Source: UBA1756 sp045222555 (lineage in GTDB: Bacteria; Bacteroidota; Bacteroidia; Bacteroidales; WCHB1-69). Taken from it: DNA of 64,000 nucleotides. The DNA is taken from NCBI GenBank assembly GCA_045222555.1, contig JBGUYY010000117.1:8681-72680 (forward strand). The letters run 5' to 3'. Below the pieces are notes generated by a model. It saw only the letters and a list, made by a program, of their open reading frames with translations, was not told where the DNA came from and did no database searches. Within the stretch, counting starts at the first letter, position 1; each line of letters begins with the position of its first letter. The translations under genes were made by a program, and so were the position numbers. Below are positions 17,370 through 26,034 of this stretch, one piece after another.

Positions 17370-18218
17370 TTATTTCTTGTTGTATTTGGTCATCATATCC
17401 ATGAATTCGATGGTAGCCGTCTCCATGTTGTTGACGATGGCGTCAATACGAGAAAGAATGTAGTTGTAGAACAACTGAAGGATGATAGCGGTAATCAAAC
17501 CGAACACAGTGGTCAAAAGAGCAACCTTCATACCACCTGCCACAACGGTCGGGCTGATGTCACCTTGTTTCTCGATATCATCGAATGCCTGCACCATACC
17601 GAGCACAGTACCCATAAAACCGAGTGACGGGCCCCATGCCATGAAAAGGCCGATCCAGGTGAGGTTCTTCTCCAATTTGCCGACGGCCACACCGCCATGA
17701 GCAACCACTGCCTTCTCAACAGATTCCATACCCTCATCGTAGTGGGAAAGACCCTGGAGGAATACGGTGGCAACCGGACCTCTCACATCCTTGCAAACGT
17801 CTTTTGCCTTGGCAACACCACCCTCGTTAAGAGCAGCATCCAACTTGGCTAAAAGCTTGCTGGCGTTGACATTGGAAAGGTTGAGGTAGAAAATACGTTC
17901 GATAGAGAATGCTATACCTAAGAGCAAACTGATCAAAACGCAGGTCATCCACAGAGGACCACCTTCTGCGAATTTGGTCTTCAAGGTGGAGTGCAAGGAA
18001 GTGCCAGCAGCCGTGCTGTTGTCTTCAATGCTCGGATTCTCAACCTGCTTCACCTCTGCCGTCGTTTCAGCAGGAGTTTCTTCAGCGGGAGCCTGCTCCT
18101 CTACTTTGGTCTCTTCTTTGGCACCTTTGGTTGTATTGGCTTTTTGAGCCCAAGACATTGAGGTCATGCCGAAAGCCATGATGCTAAAAACCGTGAATAG
18201 TGCAATCAGTTTTTTCAT
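17370..18218 (-). CDS. MotA/TolQ/ExbB proton channel protein
   Basis: A 282-residue ExbB-type protein. A signal peptide at 1-24 (ends MSWAQK) is followed by a Glu/Pro/Thr-rich periplasmic stretch to about residue 80, which is not present in E. coli ExbB. Membrane helix 1 is at about 93-112 (WMTCVLISLLLGIAFSIERI), then a cytoplasmic loop, and helices 2 and 3 at about 187-210 and 226-250, with the GPSLGFMGTVLGMVQAF and KVALLTTVFGLITAI motifs that define the MotA_ExbB family. It is the first gene of the four-gene motor operon, separated by 57 bases from the unknown membrane protein. It probably energises TonB-dependent transporters. Confidence 0.9.
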   Translation of the reverse strand: MKKLIALFTVFSIMAFGMTSMSWAQKANTTKGAKEETKVEEQAPAEETPAETTAEVKQVENPSIEDNSTAAGTSLHSTLKTKFAEGGPLWMTCVLISLLLGIAFSIERIFYLNLSNVNASKLLAKLDAALNEGGVAKAKDVCKDVRGPVATVFLQGLSHYDEGMESVEKAVVAHGGVAVGKLEKNLTWIGLFMAWGPSLGFMGTVLGMVQAFDDIEKQGDISPTVVAGGMKVALLTTVFGLITAIILQLFYNYILSRIDAIVNNMETATIEFMDMMTKYNKK

Positions 18219-18281
18219 AATACTGTTCTAATTTGATTAATAATTTTTATTTTTCCTTTTGTTTTTTATCAATAAAAAGAG

Positions 18282-18369
18282 CGGAGAGATAGGGATTCGA
18301 ACCCTAGAAACGCTTTCGGCGTTTACACACTTTCCAGGCGTGCGCCTTCGACCACTCGGCCATCTCTCC
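18282..18369 (-). tRNA. tRNA-Ser (anticodon GGA)
   Basis: On the minus strand the 88-base segment folds as a type II tRNA. The acceptor stem is GGAGAGA with TCTCTCC, the D-arm region starts GGCCGAGTGG, the anticodon loop is CTGGAAA with anticodon GGA, there is a long variable arm (CGCCGAAAGCG) and the T-arm reads GGGTTCGAATCCC. CCA is not encoded. The flanking intergenic DNA from 18219 to 18528 holds nothing else that I can support; it is AT-rich on both sides. Confidence 0.97.
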
Positions 18370-18528
18370 GAAGCTGCAATTTTTGCGGCGGCTAAATTAC
18401 AAAAAATTATTTTATCCCAGCCCCCGCAATAATTTTTTTTATTTATTTCAAATTTTTCTTTTAAAATATTGGAAATGAAATAATTATTTAAGCAGCTTTA
18501 TAGTAGTGTCCTGTTCTTGTTTCGGTGT

Positions 18529-19779
18529 TTAATCCAAACTGTTGGAAATATACTCGGTTAATTTTCCCAAACAGGTGACATAACTGCCGAACTCGTTGTC
18601 GTACCATCCCAGTATTTTGGCATGGGTGACAGGGATGTTGATTTCGGGCAGGTTGGTGAGGTGCATCGACTCCAAAATCTCGGTGGGAATCTTGAGGAAA
18701 CCGGTGCGGGTGTGGATCTCATTGCCCTCAATGGTGATGGCTGCGGGCATGCCGAGCAGGTCCATCGGCACATTCTGTTTCATCGAGAAGTTGAGGAGGT
18801 CTTTCTGGTCGCCAGCAGCGGCACGGCGGTAGATGTCACGGATATAGTCGCCCGAGATGTACGGCACCCCCTGCGCGTTCATGCGCGAGCTGAAGGTGAT
18901 GTTGAGGGTGATGAGCGACACCGACGGAGTGGGGATGCGGATGGAGTCGGCCATGAAGCCAAAGTGCACCACCTCGGGAAGCACCTTCTCCAATGTCTTG
19001 GCAGCTCCGGTGGATGACAATATTATATTGTTGAACACCGAGCGGTTTTTGCGCAGGTCGGAAGCCCCAGCAGACGGTACTGCGTCGAGCACGCTCTGTG
19101 TGTTGGTGGCCGCATGCACGGTGGAAAGGGAGGCGGTGAGTACATGGCAAGCCTCCGGGTCCTCTAACAACGGCTTGATCATGTGCGCCAGACCAGTGGT
19201 CGTACAGCTCGCCGCAGAAATCACCTTGTGCTTCGAGGGGTCGAAGTTGGTGTGGTTGATGCCGTAAATCAACGTCGGGGTGTCGGTGGCATCAAAGTCA
19301 GTCTGCTTGATTTTGAAAGGAGCGCTGGCAATCACGTGCTCGGCACCGCCAGCCAAGTGGCCTACGATACTGCCCTTGCCGTCGTTGTCCGGCAGCGACG
19401 GGTCGAGGAATTTGCCCGTGCAATCGACAACCACCCGCACGCCTTCAGCCTTCCAGTTGATGTTGTGGGGGTTGCGTTCGGTCATCAGCACCTTCACCGG
19501 CAGACCGTCGATCTCCACGATGTGCTGGTCTCTGTCAACGATTTCAACCTTGCACCGTTTTCCAGCACGGCCGTACAGGAAGAAGCTCAGACTTCCGTAA
19601 GTGGAGTCGGTGGTGAGCGACTGTACGAGGTCTTCAAGGTTCTTGCCCACCTCACGTCCCACGTTGAGGACGATGCCGTCGAACTTGCGCGACAGCAGGT
19701 GGTGCCACAGGGTTAACTTTCCGATACGTCCGGCACCGTTGATGCCGAGAAGTTTCTTTTGCTGCAGAATGATGTTCAT
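18529..19779 (-). CDS. Glyceraldehyde-3-phosphate dehydrogenase, divergent long form
   Basis: A 416-residue GAPDH-family protein, longer than the usual 330-340. NAD-binding GINGAGRIGK is at residues 12-21. The catalytic cysteine is Cys192 in SAASCTTTGL, where the classical motif has SCTTNCL, and GAAKTLEKVLPEV and GWYDNEFGSYV replace the usual GAAKAVGKVLPEL and WYDNEWGYS. The extra residues are mainly within the first 150 and near the C-terminus. The core residues suggest a dehydrogenase acting on glyceraldehyde-3-phosphate or a similar sugar phosphate such as erythrose-4-phosphate. The promoter at 19806-19836 is of good quality, so it is transcribed on its own. Confidence 0.82.
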   Translation of the reverse strand: MNIILQQKKLLGINGAGRIGKLTLWHHLLSRKFDGIVLNVGREVGKNLEDLVQSLTTDSTYGSLSFFLYGRAGKRCKVEIVDRDQHIVEIDGLPVKVLMTERNPHNINWKAEGVRVVVDCTGKFLDPSLPDNDGKGSIVGHLAGGAEHVIASAPFKIKQTDFDATDTPTLIYGINHTNFDPSKHKVISAASCTTTGLAHMIKPLLEDPEACHVLTASLSTVHAATNTQSVLDAVPSAGASDLRKNRSVFNNIILSSTGAAKTLEKVLPEVVHFGFMADSIRIPTPSVSLITLNITFSSRMNAQGVPYISGDYIRDIYRRAAAGDQKDLLNFSMKQNVPMDLLGMPAAITIEGNEIHTRTGFLKIPTEILESMHLTNLPEINIPVTHAKILGWYDNEFGSYVTCLGKLTEYISNSLD

Positions 19780-19805
19780 ATTTAATGATGTTTGGTTTCG
19801 CGGTG

Positions 19806-19836
19806 CAAAAATACAAAATTGTTATCAGTTGGCAAA
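19806..19836 (-). promoter_or_regulatory. Bacteroidetes promoter for the GAPDH-like gene
   Basis: On the minus strand TTTG (19833-19836) is separated by 19 bases from TATTTTTG (19806-19813), the full -33/-7 arrangement. It lies 27 bases before the ATG. Confidence 0.8.
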
Positions 19837-19867
19837 GTGTCGGACACCTTTTTTACAGATATTGTGG

Positions 19868-20959
19868 TCAAGCTCCCACCAGACGGTACTTTTTCCCTGG
19901 TGCGCAGGTCACCACCCCCTTCAGTTCGAGTTGCAGGAGCAGCGAGGCCAGCTTGGAGGGCGTGTGCTGGGGGAAAGCTGCCGACAGGTCGTCAATCAGG
20001 ATGTCGGGATGCTCGGCGATAAGGTCGCAAATTGGCTGCTCCTCCTCCGACAGATCCACGAACAGACTGCGCTGCACAAACTTGGGCGCTTCGAGGTCCC
20101 ATCCCATCAGTTCGGCTACATCGGCGCCGGAAGTGACGATGGCGGCGATGTTTTTGCGGATAAGGGCATGGCAGCCGCTCTGGGTGGGGGAAAGGATGCT
20201 GCCCGGCACGGCAAAAACGTCTCGGTTGTACGAGTGCGCGATGTGCGCCGTGATGATGCTTCCGCCCTTCTCGGCTGTCTCCATCACGATGGTAGCATCG
20301 GTCATGCCGGCGATGATGCGGTTGCGCTGGGGAAAGTTCTGACGATCGGGCTTGGTCTTGGAGGTGAATTCCGACACGATGGCGCCGCCTCTCTCTGCGA
20401 TGCGATGCGCCAGCCGCTCGTTGCAGTCTGGGTAGATGGTGGCGAGGCCGCTGCCCAACACGGCCACGGTCTTCAGTCCGCTCTCTAACGATTGCTCGTG
20501 GGCCACGGTGTCCACCCCGCGCGCAAGGCCGCTCACTACGCACACATCATACTGCGCCAGCTCTTCGATGATTTTGCGCGTCACCTCCTTCCCGTATGGC
20601 GAAATGTTGCGCGTGCCTACCACGGCCACCATCTTCGACTCGTTGAAGGCGGGCGTTCCTTTATAATAAAACATGTAGGGAGCATCCGGACACCCGTTCA
20701 GCCGTTTCGGATAATCTGGATCTCCGATGCAACAGACATGGATGTGGTTTCTCTCAATCCATTCCAGCTCTTTTTCTGCTAATCGACGGCTTTCGTCGGT
20801 CAGCTTGGGCAAAGTTACCCGAGCCCCCAACGGCGACTTTAGGCCGTGGGCGGCAAAAAGGGCAGTGGCGCTGCCAAAGTGCAGGAAGAGTTTTTTGATG
20901 ACAGTGGGCCCGGGATGAGGCTGGAACTGAAGCGCAAGGCGAAGCAATAATTCTGACAT
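19868..20959 (-). CDS. dprA: DNA-processing protein DprA
   Basis: A 363-residue DprA/Smf protein, which binds incoming single-stranded DNA and loads RecA during natural transformation. The Rossmann-like core includes VAVVGTRNISPYGKEV, SGLARGVDTVAHEQ, AVLGSGLATIYPDCN, NFPQRNRIIAGM and GSIITAHIAHSYNRDVFAVPG, and the C-terminal part after about 285 (LFVDLSEEEQPICDL) is a winged helix-like region. The ATG at 20959 is chosen because the longer in-frame reading crosses into the spacer after pepT. It follows pepT by 46 bases on the same strand. Transformation in this organism is not shown. Confidence 0.93.
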   Translation of the reverse strand: MSELLLRLALQFQPHPGPTVIKKLFLHFGSATALFAAHGLKSPLGARVTLPKLTDESRRLAEKELEWIERNHIHVCCIGDPDYPKRLNGCPDAPYMFYYKGTPAFNESKMVAVVGTRNISPYGKEVTRKIIEELAQYDVCVVSGLARGVDTVAHEQSLESGLKTVAVLGSGLATIYPDCNERLAHRIAERGGAIVSEFTSKTKPDRQNFPQRNRIIAGMTDATIVMETAEKGGSIITAHIAHSYNRDVFAVPGSILSPTQSGCHALIRKNIAAIVTSGADVAELMGWDLEAPKFVQRSLFVDLSEEEQPICDLIAEHPDILIDDLSAAFPQHTPSKLASLLLQLELKGVVTCAPGKKYRLVGA

Positions 20960-21005
20960 GGTTTTAGTGTTGGAAGTTAATGAGTTAGGGGAGGAGAAAG
21001 GGAGT

Positions 21006-22238
21006 TTACCACGCCTGTCCGCCACCCACTTTTTCTATCATCTTGACAATGACCTCCGTGGCCTTGACCATGGATTCCAGCGGTACATACTCGTATTTGC
21101 CGTGGAAGTTGTGGCCGCCGGCGAAGATGTTGGGGCAGGGAAGCCCTTTGAAGGAGAGGTTGGCGCCGTCGGTGCCGCCACGGATGGGCTGCACAATGGG
21201 CTTCACCCCGACCTCTTCCATGGCTTTCTCCGCCAAGGTGACGATATGGAAAACAGGTTCCACCATCTCGCGCATGTTGTAGTACTGGTCTTTAAGCTCG
21301 CAGGTGATGCGCTCGCCGTACTTTTCGTTCAGGTAGCGGGTGATGTTCAGCATGAAGTTCTTCTTCTCCTCGAATTTGGCGCGGTCGTGGTCGCGGATGA
21401 TATAGGTGAGGGTGGCGTTCTCTACCGTGCCCTCCATGTGGACGAGCAGGTAGAAGCCTTCGTAATCTTGCGTGTACTGGGGCTTCTGGGCTTCCGGCAG
21501 CATGCTGTTGAACTCCATGGCAATCAGCTGGGCGTTCACCATTTTGTTTTTGGCATAGCCGGGGTGGATGTTGCGTCCCTGTATCTTGATGTTGGCACTG
21601 GCGGCGTTGAAGTTCTCATACTCCAGTTCGCCAATAGCTCCGCCGTCCATCGTGTAGGCAAAGTCGCAGCCGAATCCTTTGACATCGAAATATTTGACAC
21701 CTTGTCCGATTTCTTCATCCGGGGTAAAGCCCACGCGGATTTTGCCGTGCTTGATTTCGGGATGTGCCAGCAGATATTCCATGGCGGTCACGATTTCGGC
21801 GATACCGGCTTTGTCATCGGCTCCCAGCAGGGTTTTGCCGTCGGTCACCAACATCGTTTGTCCGGCATAGTCGGCCAGCTCGGGGAAGTCGGTGAGGGTC
21901 AGGGCAGTGTTGCTTTCCGCATCCAGCAGGATGTCCTTCCCATCGTAGTTCTCGATGATGCGTGGTTCTTTTGCGCCGGGCATGTCGGGGGCCGTGTCGA
22001 AGTGGGCAATGAAGCCGATAACCGGCAGCTCCAAATCGCAGTTGGCCGGCAGGGTGGCCGTTACATAGCCGTATTCGTCTTTCTTCACTTCCGAAAGACC
22101 GATGCGTTTCAGCTCTTCCACGAGGAAGTCGCCGAAGACAAGCTGATTGGGTGTGCTCGGATAGGTGGTGGAATTTTCATCAGAGGTGGTGGCGATGGCC
22201 ATGTAGCTGGAAAACCGCTGTAAAAGTGTCTGTTTCAT
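21006..22238 (-). CDS. pepT: Peptidase T (tripeptide aminopeptidase)
   Basis: A 410-residue zinc metallopeptidase of family M20B that removes the N-terminal residue of tripeptides in the cytoplasm. Metal and catalytic motifs: IGFIAHFDTAPD, TLLGADDKAGIAEI, VGFTPDEEIGQG, with RGGTDGANLSFKGLPCPNIFAGG and FHGKYEYVPLESM near the C-terminus. Length matches E. coli PepT (about 408). The ATG at 22238 is preferred to an in-frame start 22 codons upstream that would overlap the -7 region. It is divergent from the universal stress protein gene. Confidence 0.95.
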   Translation of the reverse strand: MKQTLLQRFSSYMAIATTSDENSTTYPSTPNQLVFGDFLVEELKRIGLSEVKKDEYGYVTATLPANCDLELPVIGFIAHFDTAPDMPGAKEPRIIENYDGKDILLDAESNTALTLTDFPELADYAGQTMLVTDGKTLLGADDKAGIAEIVTAMEYLLAHPEIKHGKIRVGFTPDEEIGQGVKYFDVKGFGCDFAYTMDGGAIGELEYENFNAASANIKIQGRNIHPGYAKNKMVNAQLIAMEFNSMLPEAQKPQYTQDYEGFYLLVHMEGTVENATLTYIIRDHDRAKFEEKKNFMLNITRYLNEKYGERITCELKDQYYNMREMVEPVFHIVTLAEKAMEEVGVKPIVQPIRGGTDGANLSFKGLPCPNIFAGGHNFHGKYEYVPLESMVKATEVIVKMIEKVGGGQAW

Positions 22239-22311
22239 TATGGTAACTATTTGTAATTTTGTTAAATACGTTTTATGAATGCCGAGGAAATTCCCTTGAG
22301 GCAACAGGGTG

Positions 22312-22319
22312 CAAAGATA
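22312..22319 (-). promoter_or_regulatory. Bacteroidetes -7 box for pepT
   Basis: CAAAGATA reads TATCTTTG on the minus strand, 73 bases before the ATG at 22238. The -33 element is weak. Confidence 0.5.
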
Positions 22320-22377
22320 GGATTTTTTTCTTAAATTTCAGATAAAGCTAACTCTTTTTTGATTTTTTTTCCAAAAC

Positions 22378-22408
22378 TTGTAGAATCCCACGAATTATTG
22401 TATATTTG
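22378..22408 (+). promoter_or_regulatory. Bacteroidetes promoter for the universal stress protein gene
   Basis: TTG at 22378-22380 is separated by 20 bases from TATATTTG at 22401-22408, and the ATG follows 37 bases later. Good match to the -33/-7 pattern. Confidence 0.75.
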
Positions 22409-22445
22409 CAAGCGAAATTTCAGACAAATCTAAACATTAAATATT

Positions 22446-23291
22446 ATGAAGAATATTGTTGTGGGGATTGACTTCTCCGAAAATTCAGAAAATGCTCTGC
22501 GTCATGCAATAGCAGTCGCTTTGAAATCAAAGGGTGTCCTTCATGTGGTATGGGTGAAGACCCCGACGGCCAGTACTAAACTTGATGTTGCCAACGAAGA
22601 CGACATGATGACCAAAGCCCACGCTCGTCTCGACGAGATGGTGAAATGGGCTCGTGCCGAAGCGCCCAAACTCGTGATTCAACCGGTTATCTTGGAAGGT
22701 AAGGCATACGTGAAACTCACCCAGTACGCCACCAACCTCCCCGACTCTCTCCTCGTCATCGGTTCGCACGGTGCCTCCGGTTTCGAAGAGATGTTCATCG
22801 GTAGCAACACCATGAAGGTAGTGGGTACCACCAAAATTCCCGTGCTGATTATCGGTCACAATGTCAATGTGAAGCGCGACCTTACCAAGATTCTGGTTCC
22901 CGTGGATACCAGTTTCGAGACGTTGCAGAAAATCAAACCCGCTGCTCAGATCGCCAGCCTCTTCTCCGCCAAGATTTCCTTACTGGGACTTTGCGACGAT
23001 AAGTATCCGGATGAAAAACATGTCATCGGGGTGCAGCTGAACCATGCCGCCGGTATGTGCGATGTGGCCAACGTGCGTTACGACGCCGCTACCCTCGAAG
23101 TGAGGGGCGATGTGCCGACTGCCGTTGTGGAATGGGCCAAGAAAGAGGATATCAACCTGATCGTCATCATGCGTGAAGACGAAGACGATATCACCTCCTT
23201 CTGGTTGGGTAGCACCACCCGTCAGCTGATGAATCAGTCGCCGATGCCGCTGCTTGTTATCCCCAACGTGATGCATTCCCCGATTGCCTAA
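22446..23291 (+). CDS. Tandem universal stress protein (two UspA domains)
   Basis: A 281-residue cytoplasmic protein with two UspA-type domains: residues 1-140 beginning KNIVVGIDFSENSENALRHA, and 145-277 beginning LTKILVPVDTSFETLQKI. The first domain has GSHGASGFEEMFIGSNTMKVVGTTKIPVLII, close to the ATP-binding G-X2-G-X9-G(S/T) pattern; in the second the corresponding segment (REDEDDITSFWLGSTTRQLM) is changed, so ATP binding there is doubtful. The gene has its own promoter. It is followed, 18 bases after its stop, by the C69 dipeptidase gene, but the two may be transcribed together only by read-through. Confidence 0.88.
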   Translation: MKNIVVGIDFSENSENALRHAIAVALKSKGVLHVVWVKTPTASTKLDVANEDDMMTKAHARLDEMVKWARAEAPKLVIQPVILEGKAYVKLTQYATNLPDSLLVIGSHGASGFEEMFIGSNTMKVVGTTKIPVLIIGHNVNVKRDLTKILVPVDTSFETLQKIKPAAQIASLFSAKISLLGLCDDKYPDEKHVIGVQLNHAAGMCDVANVRYDAATLEVRGDVPTAVVEWAKKEDINLIVIMREDEDDITSFWLGSTTRQLMNQSPMPLLVIPNVMHSPIA

Positions 23292-23309
23292 TTAAATCAT
23301 TCTTTTATT

Positions 23310-25058
23310 ATGAAAAAATTATTCCTCACCCTCGCACTCGTGGGCAGCGTGTTATTTGCTTCACGGGTGTCAGCTTGTACGAATTTTATCATCACCAAGG
23401 GTGCCAGCACCACCGGTAGCTGCATGGTTACCTATGCTGCCGACTCGCACACCCTCTACGGTGAACTCTATTTTATGCCCGCCGCTGATCATCCGGCCGG
23501 CTCGTTCCGCGATGTCATTGAGTGGGACTCTGGCAAACTGCTCGGTCAGATTCCGGAAGTGGCCCACACCTATTCTGTCGTCGGCAACATGAATGAGCAT
23601 CAGCTCGTTATCGGTGAAACCACCTATGGTGGCCGCTCCGAACTCTGGAAGACCCCCGGTCTCATCGACTACGGCTCCCTCATCTACATCACCCTGCAGC
23701 GTGCCAAGAACGCCCGCGAGGCCATCAAGGTCATCAGCGGCCTGCTCGATGCTTACGGTTACTGCAGCGAGGGTGAGTCCTTCTCCATCGCCGATCCCAA
23801 CGAAGCTTGGATTTTCGAGCTCATCGGAAAGGGTGAGGAGATGAAGGATGCCAAGGGCAAAACCGTGAAGGGTTGGTCCAACGGTGCCGTATGGGTGGCT
23901 CGTCGTATTCCCGACGGATACATCTCCGGCCACGCCAACCAAGCCCGTATCACCACCTTCCCGCTCCGCGATGGCAAGACTTCCATCACCAACAAAGAAA
24001 TTGACAAGGTCTTCCTCCCCGATATCAACACGGTTTATTCCCACGATGTCATCGCTTTCGCCAAGCTGAAAGGCTATTATCCGAAAGATGCCGATGATGC
24101 CCAGTTCAGCTTCTGCGATGCGTATGCTCCCGTTGATTTCGAGGCCGCCCGCTTCTGCGAGGCCCGCGTGTGGATGGCTTTCTATCGTTGCAGCCCTGGT
24201 CAAATGGCTCAGTATGAGGATTATGCCCGTGGCGACAACCTCAACAACCGCTTCCCGCTTTGGATCAAACCCGACAAGAAATTGGAGGTGCAGGATGTGA
24301 TGCAGCTCATGCGCGACCATTATGAAGGCTCCTCCATGGATATGACCAAAGACCTCGGCGCAGGTCCCTACGCTTGCCCTTACCGCTGGCGTCCCATGAC
24401 CTGGGAATACAATGGCAAGGCCTATATCCATGAACGTGCCACCGCTACTCAGCAGACGGGCTTCTCCTTCGTGGCGCAGTGCCGCCCCAACATGCCCGAC
24501 GGCTTCGGCGGAATCCTCTGGTTTGGCGTTGACGATGCGGCCTCTTCTTGCTATATTCCGATCTTCTGCGGTATCAACAGTGTGCCCGAGGAGTTGGAAG
24601 AGGGCAATGGCTCCATGGTTGACTACTCTCCCACTGCTGCTTATTGGCGTTTCACCAAGGTAAGCCAGCTGGTTTACTCCCGCTATAGTGATATGATTGT
24701 GCATGTCAAGGAGTTACAAAACTCTCTCGAGTCTTCTTTCGTAGCTGAAATCAAAGCAATGGGAGATCGTTTTGAGAAGATGTATGCAAACAACCCTGCT
24801 CAGGCACAGGCCGAACTTACAAAGTATTCCAAGAACGCTGCCCGTAAGGTGTGCGAAGCTTGGGATCAGCTCTATATCTATCTGTTGGTCAAGTATAACG
24901 ATGGTAATGTGAAGAAGGAGACCAACGGCAAGTTCGACAAAACCAATGGTGCTATTCCGCAGTGTGCTAGTCCTGAGCATCCTGAATATCCCGCTAAGTG
25001 GTATAAGATGATTGTGGATGATTGCGGTAAGAACATCAGCAACAAGGGTGTACAGTAA
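23310..25058 (+). CDS. Secreted C69-family dipeptidase
   Basis: A 582-residue peptidase of family C69 (PepD type), an N-terminal nucleophile hydrolase. The signal peptide runs to residue 22, and the residue after the probable cleavage site is Cys23 (SA|CTNF), which would become the active nucleophile. The family block VVGNMNEHQLVIGETTYGGR and the segment EGESFSIADPNEAWIFEL are present. A C-terminal extension of about 100 residues (HVKELQNSLESSF onward) is present, as in the longer members. The product is probably periplasmic and degrades dipeptides. It lies 18 bases after the universal stress protein gene and 36 before folP. Confidence 0.9.
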   Translation: MKKLFLTLALVGSVLFASRVSACTNFIITKGASTTGSCMVTYAADSHTLYGELYFMPAADHPAGSFRDVIEWDSGKLLGQIPEVAHTYSVVGNMNEHQLVIGETTYGGRSELWKTPGLIDYGSLIYITLQRAKNAREAIKVISGLLDAYGYCSEGESFSIADPNEAWIFELIGKGEEMKDAKGKTVKGWSNGAVWVARRIPDGYISGHANQARITTFPLRDGKTSITNKEIDKVFLPDINTVYSHDVIAFAKLKGYYPKDADDAQFSFCDAYAPVDFEAARFCEARVWMAFYRCSPGQMAQYEDYARGDNLNNRFPLWIKPDKKLEVQDVMQLMRDHYEGSSMDMTKDLGAGPYACPYRWRPMTWEYNGKAYIHERATATQQTGFSFVAQCRPNMPDGFGGILWFGVDDAASSCYIPIFCGINSVPEELEEGNGSMVDYSPTAAYWRFTKVSQLVYSRYSDMIVHVKELQNSLESSFVAEIKAMGDRFEKMYANNPAQAQAELTKYSKNAARKVCEAWDQLYIYLLVKYNDGNVKKETNGKFDKTNGAIPQCASPEHPEYPAKWYKMIVDDCGKNISNKGVQ

Positions 25059-25094
25059 TAGAGGGGTCACGTTTTGTTGTGTGACTTGGCTAGA

Positions 25095-25928
25095 ATGATG
25101 AATGTAAAATCAAAATTGTTATCCATAGAATCCCCATTAGTAATGGGGATTTTAAATGTCACCGAGGATTCTTTTTACGATGGTGGCAGGTATACGAATG
25201 AGACGGCGGTGCTGAAGCGGGCGGAGCAGATTCTGCACGAAGGTGCCGCCATCATTGATATCGGAGCGGTTTCTACGAAGCCGGGGGCTGCCGACATTCC
25301 TATGGAGGCGGAATGGGATCGGCTGGAAAAACCTTTGTCGTTGATTGCCAAACACTTTCCGGAGGCTATTGTGTCGGTGGACACATGGCGGGCGGAGGTG
25401 GCCCGGCGGTCGGTGCTGGCGGGCGCCGCGATCATCAACGATGTGTCGGGCGGCACGTTCGACGAGCGGATGCCGGAGGTGGTGGGGCAGTTGCATGTGC
25501 CCTATGTGCTGATGCATACCACCGCAAAGCCCGATAAGATGCAGCAGCAGCCGCTCGGCGCGGATATGCTTCAGGTGATGATGCAGTTTTTCGCCCGCCA
25601 GATGGCGCTTTTCAAGGAGGCGGGGTGCGTGGATCTGATTCTTGACCCTGGCTTTGGATTTGGGAAAACGTTGGAACAGAATTATTTCCTGATGAAGAAT
25701 CTCTCGATTTTCTATATTTTTGAATGCCCCATTTTGGTGGGGATATCAAGAAAGTCCATGATTTATAAAATGTTGAACACCTCTCCCGATGAAGCGCTTA
25801 CCGGTACGGTGGCGTTGAATATGCTGGCGCTGCAGCAGGGGGCTGCCATTCTGCGCGTTCATGATGTTCGGGAGGCCGTGGAAACGGTGAAGGTTTTCAA
25901 TATGTACAAAAACTCTGATTGTCAGTAG
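25095..25928 (+). CDS. folP: Dihydropteroate synthase FolP
   Basis: Condenses p-aminobenzoate with 6-hydroxymethyl-7,8-dihydropterin pyrophosphate in folate synthesis. The 277-residue protein has the hallmark motifs LVMGILNVTEDSFYDGG near the N-terminus, IIDIGAVSTKPGA (canonical DIGxxSTRPG), SVDTWRAEVA, IINDVSGG, ILDPGFGFGKTLEQN, and VGISRKSMIY. The start is ambiguous between adjacent ATG codons at 25095 and 25098; the former is reported, and an in-frame TTG further upstream is rejected. The gene begins 36 bases after the C69 dipeptidase stop and may depend on read-through from it. Confidence 0.95.
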   Translation: MMNVKSKLLSIESPLVMGILNVTEDSFYDGGRYTNETAVLKRAEQILHEGAAIIDIGAVSTKPGAADIPMEAEWDRLEKPLSLIAKHFPEAIVSVDTWRAEVARRSVLAGAAIINDVSGGTFDERMPEVVGQLHVPYVLMHTTAKPDKMQQQPLGADMLQVMMQFFARQMALFKEAGCVDLILDPGFGFGKTLEQNYFLMKNLSIFYIFECPILVGISRKSMIYKMLNTSPDEALTGTVALNMLALQQGAAILRVHDVREAVETVKVFNMYKNSDCQ

Positions 25929-26005
25929 GTTGTAGTTGTGCAACTTCTATAAGGAGAAAAGTGTATTTTTTGGTCAAAATAGTGCAAAAAATGGGTTGTT
26001 TTTTG

Positions 26006-26013
26006 TAATTTTG
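26006..26013 (+). promoter_or_regulatory. Bacteroidetes -7 box for the T9SS nuclease gene
   Basis: TAATTTTG ends 21 bases before the ATG at 26035. No clear -33 element is seen at the correct distance. Confidence 0.55.
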
Positions 26014-26034
26014 CACAGAAATTTTTGGTAAAAA

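Noticed and set aside
20958..22223. A 421-residue plus-strand frame opposite pepT
   Set aside because: pepT has all M20B metal-binding motifs on the minus strand; the plus frame is a shadow with no recognisable features.
23370..24704. A 444-residue minus-strand frame opposite the C69 dipeptidase gene
   Set aside because: The plus-strand gene has a signal peptide, nucleophile Cys and family motifs; the antisense frame shows none and is explained by codon bias.
25074..25094. Upstream TTG start for folP
   Set aside because: Adjacent ATG codons at 25095 and 25098 are better placed, and the extension has no similarity to the family.
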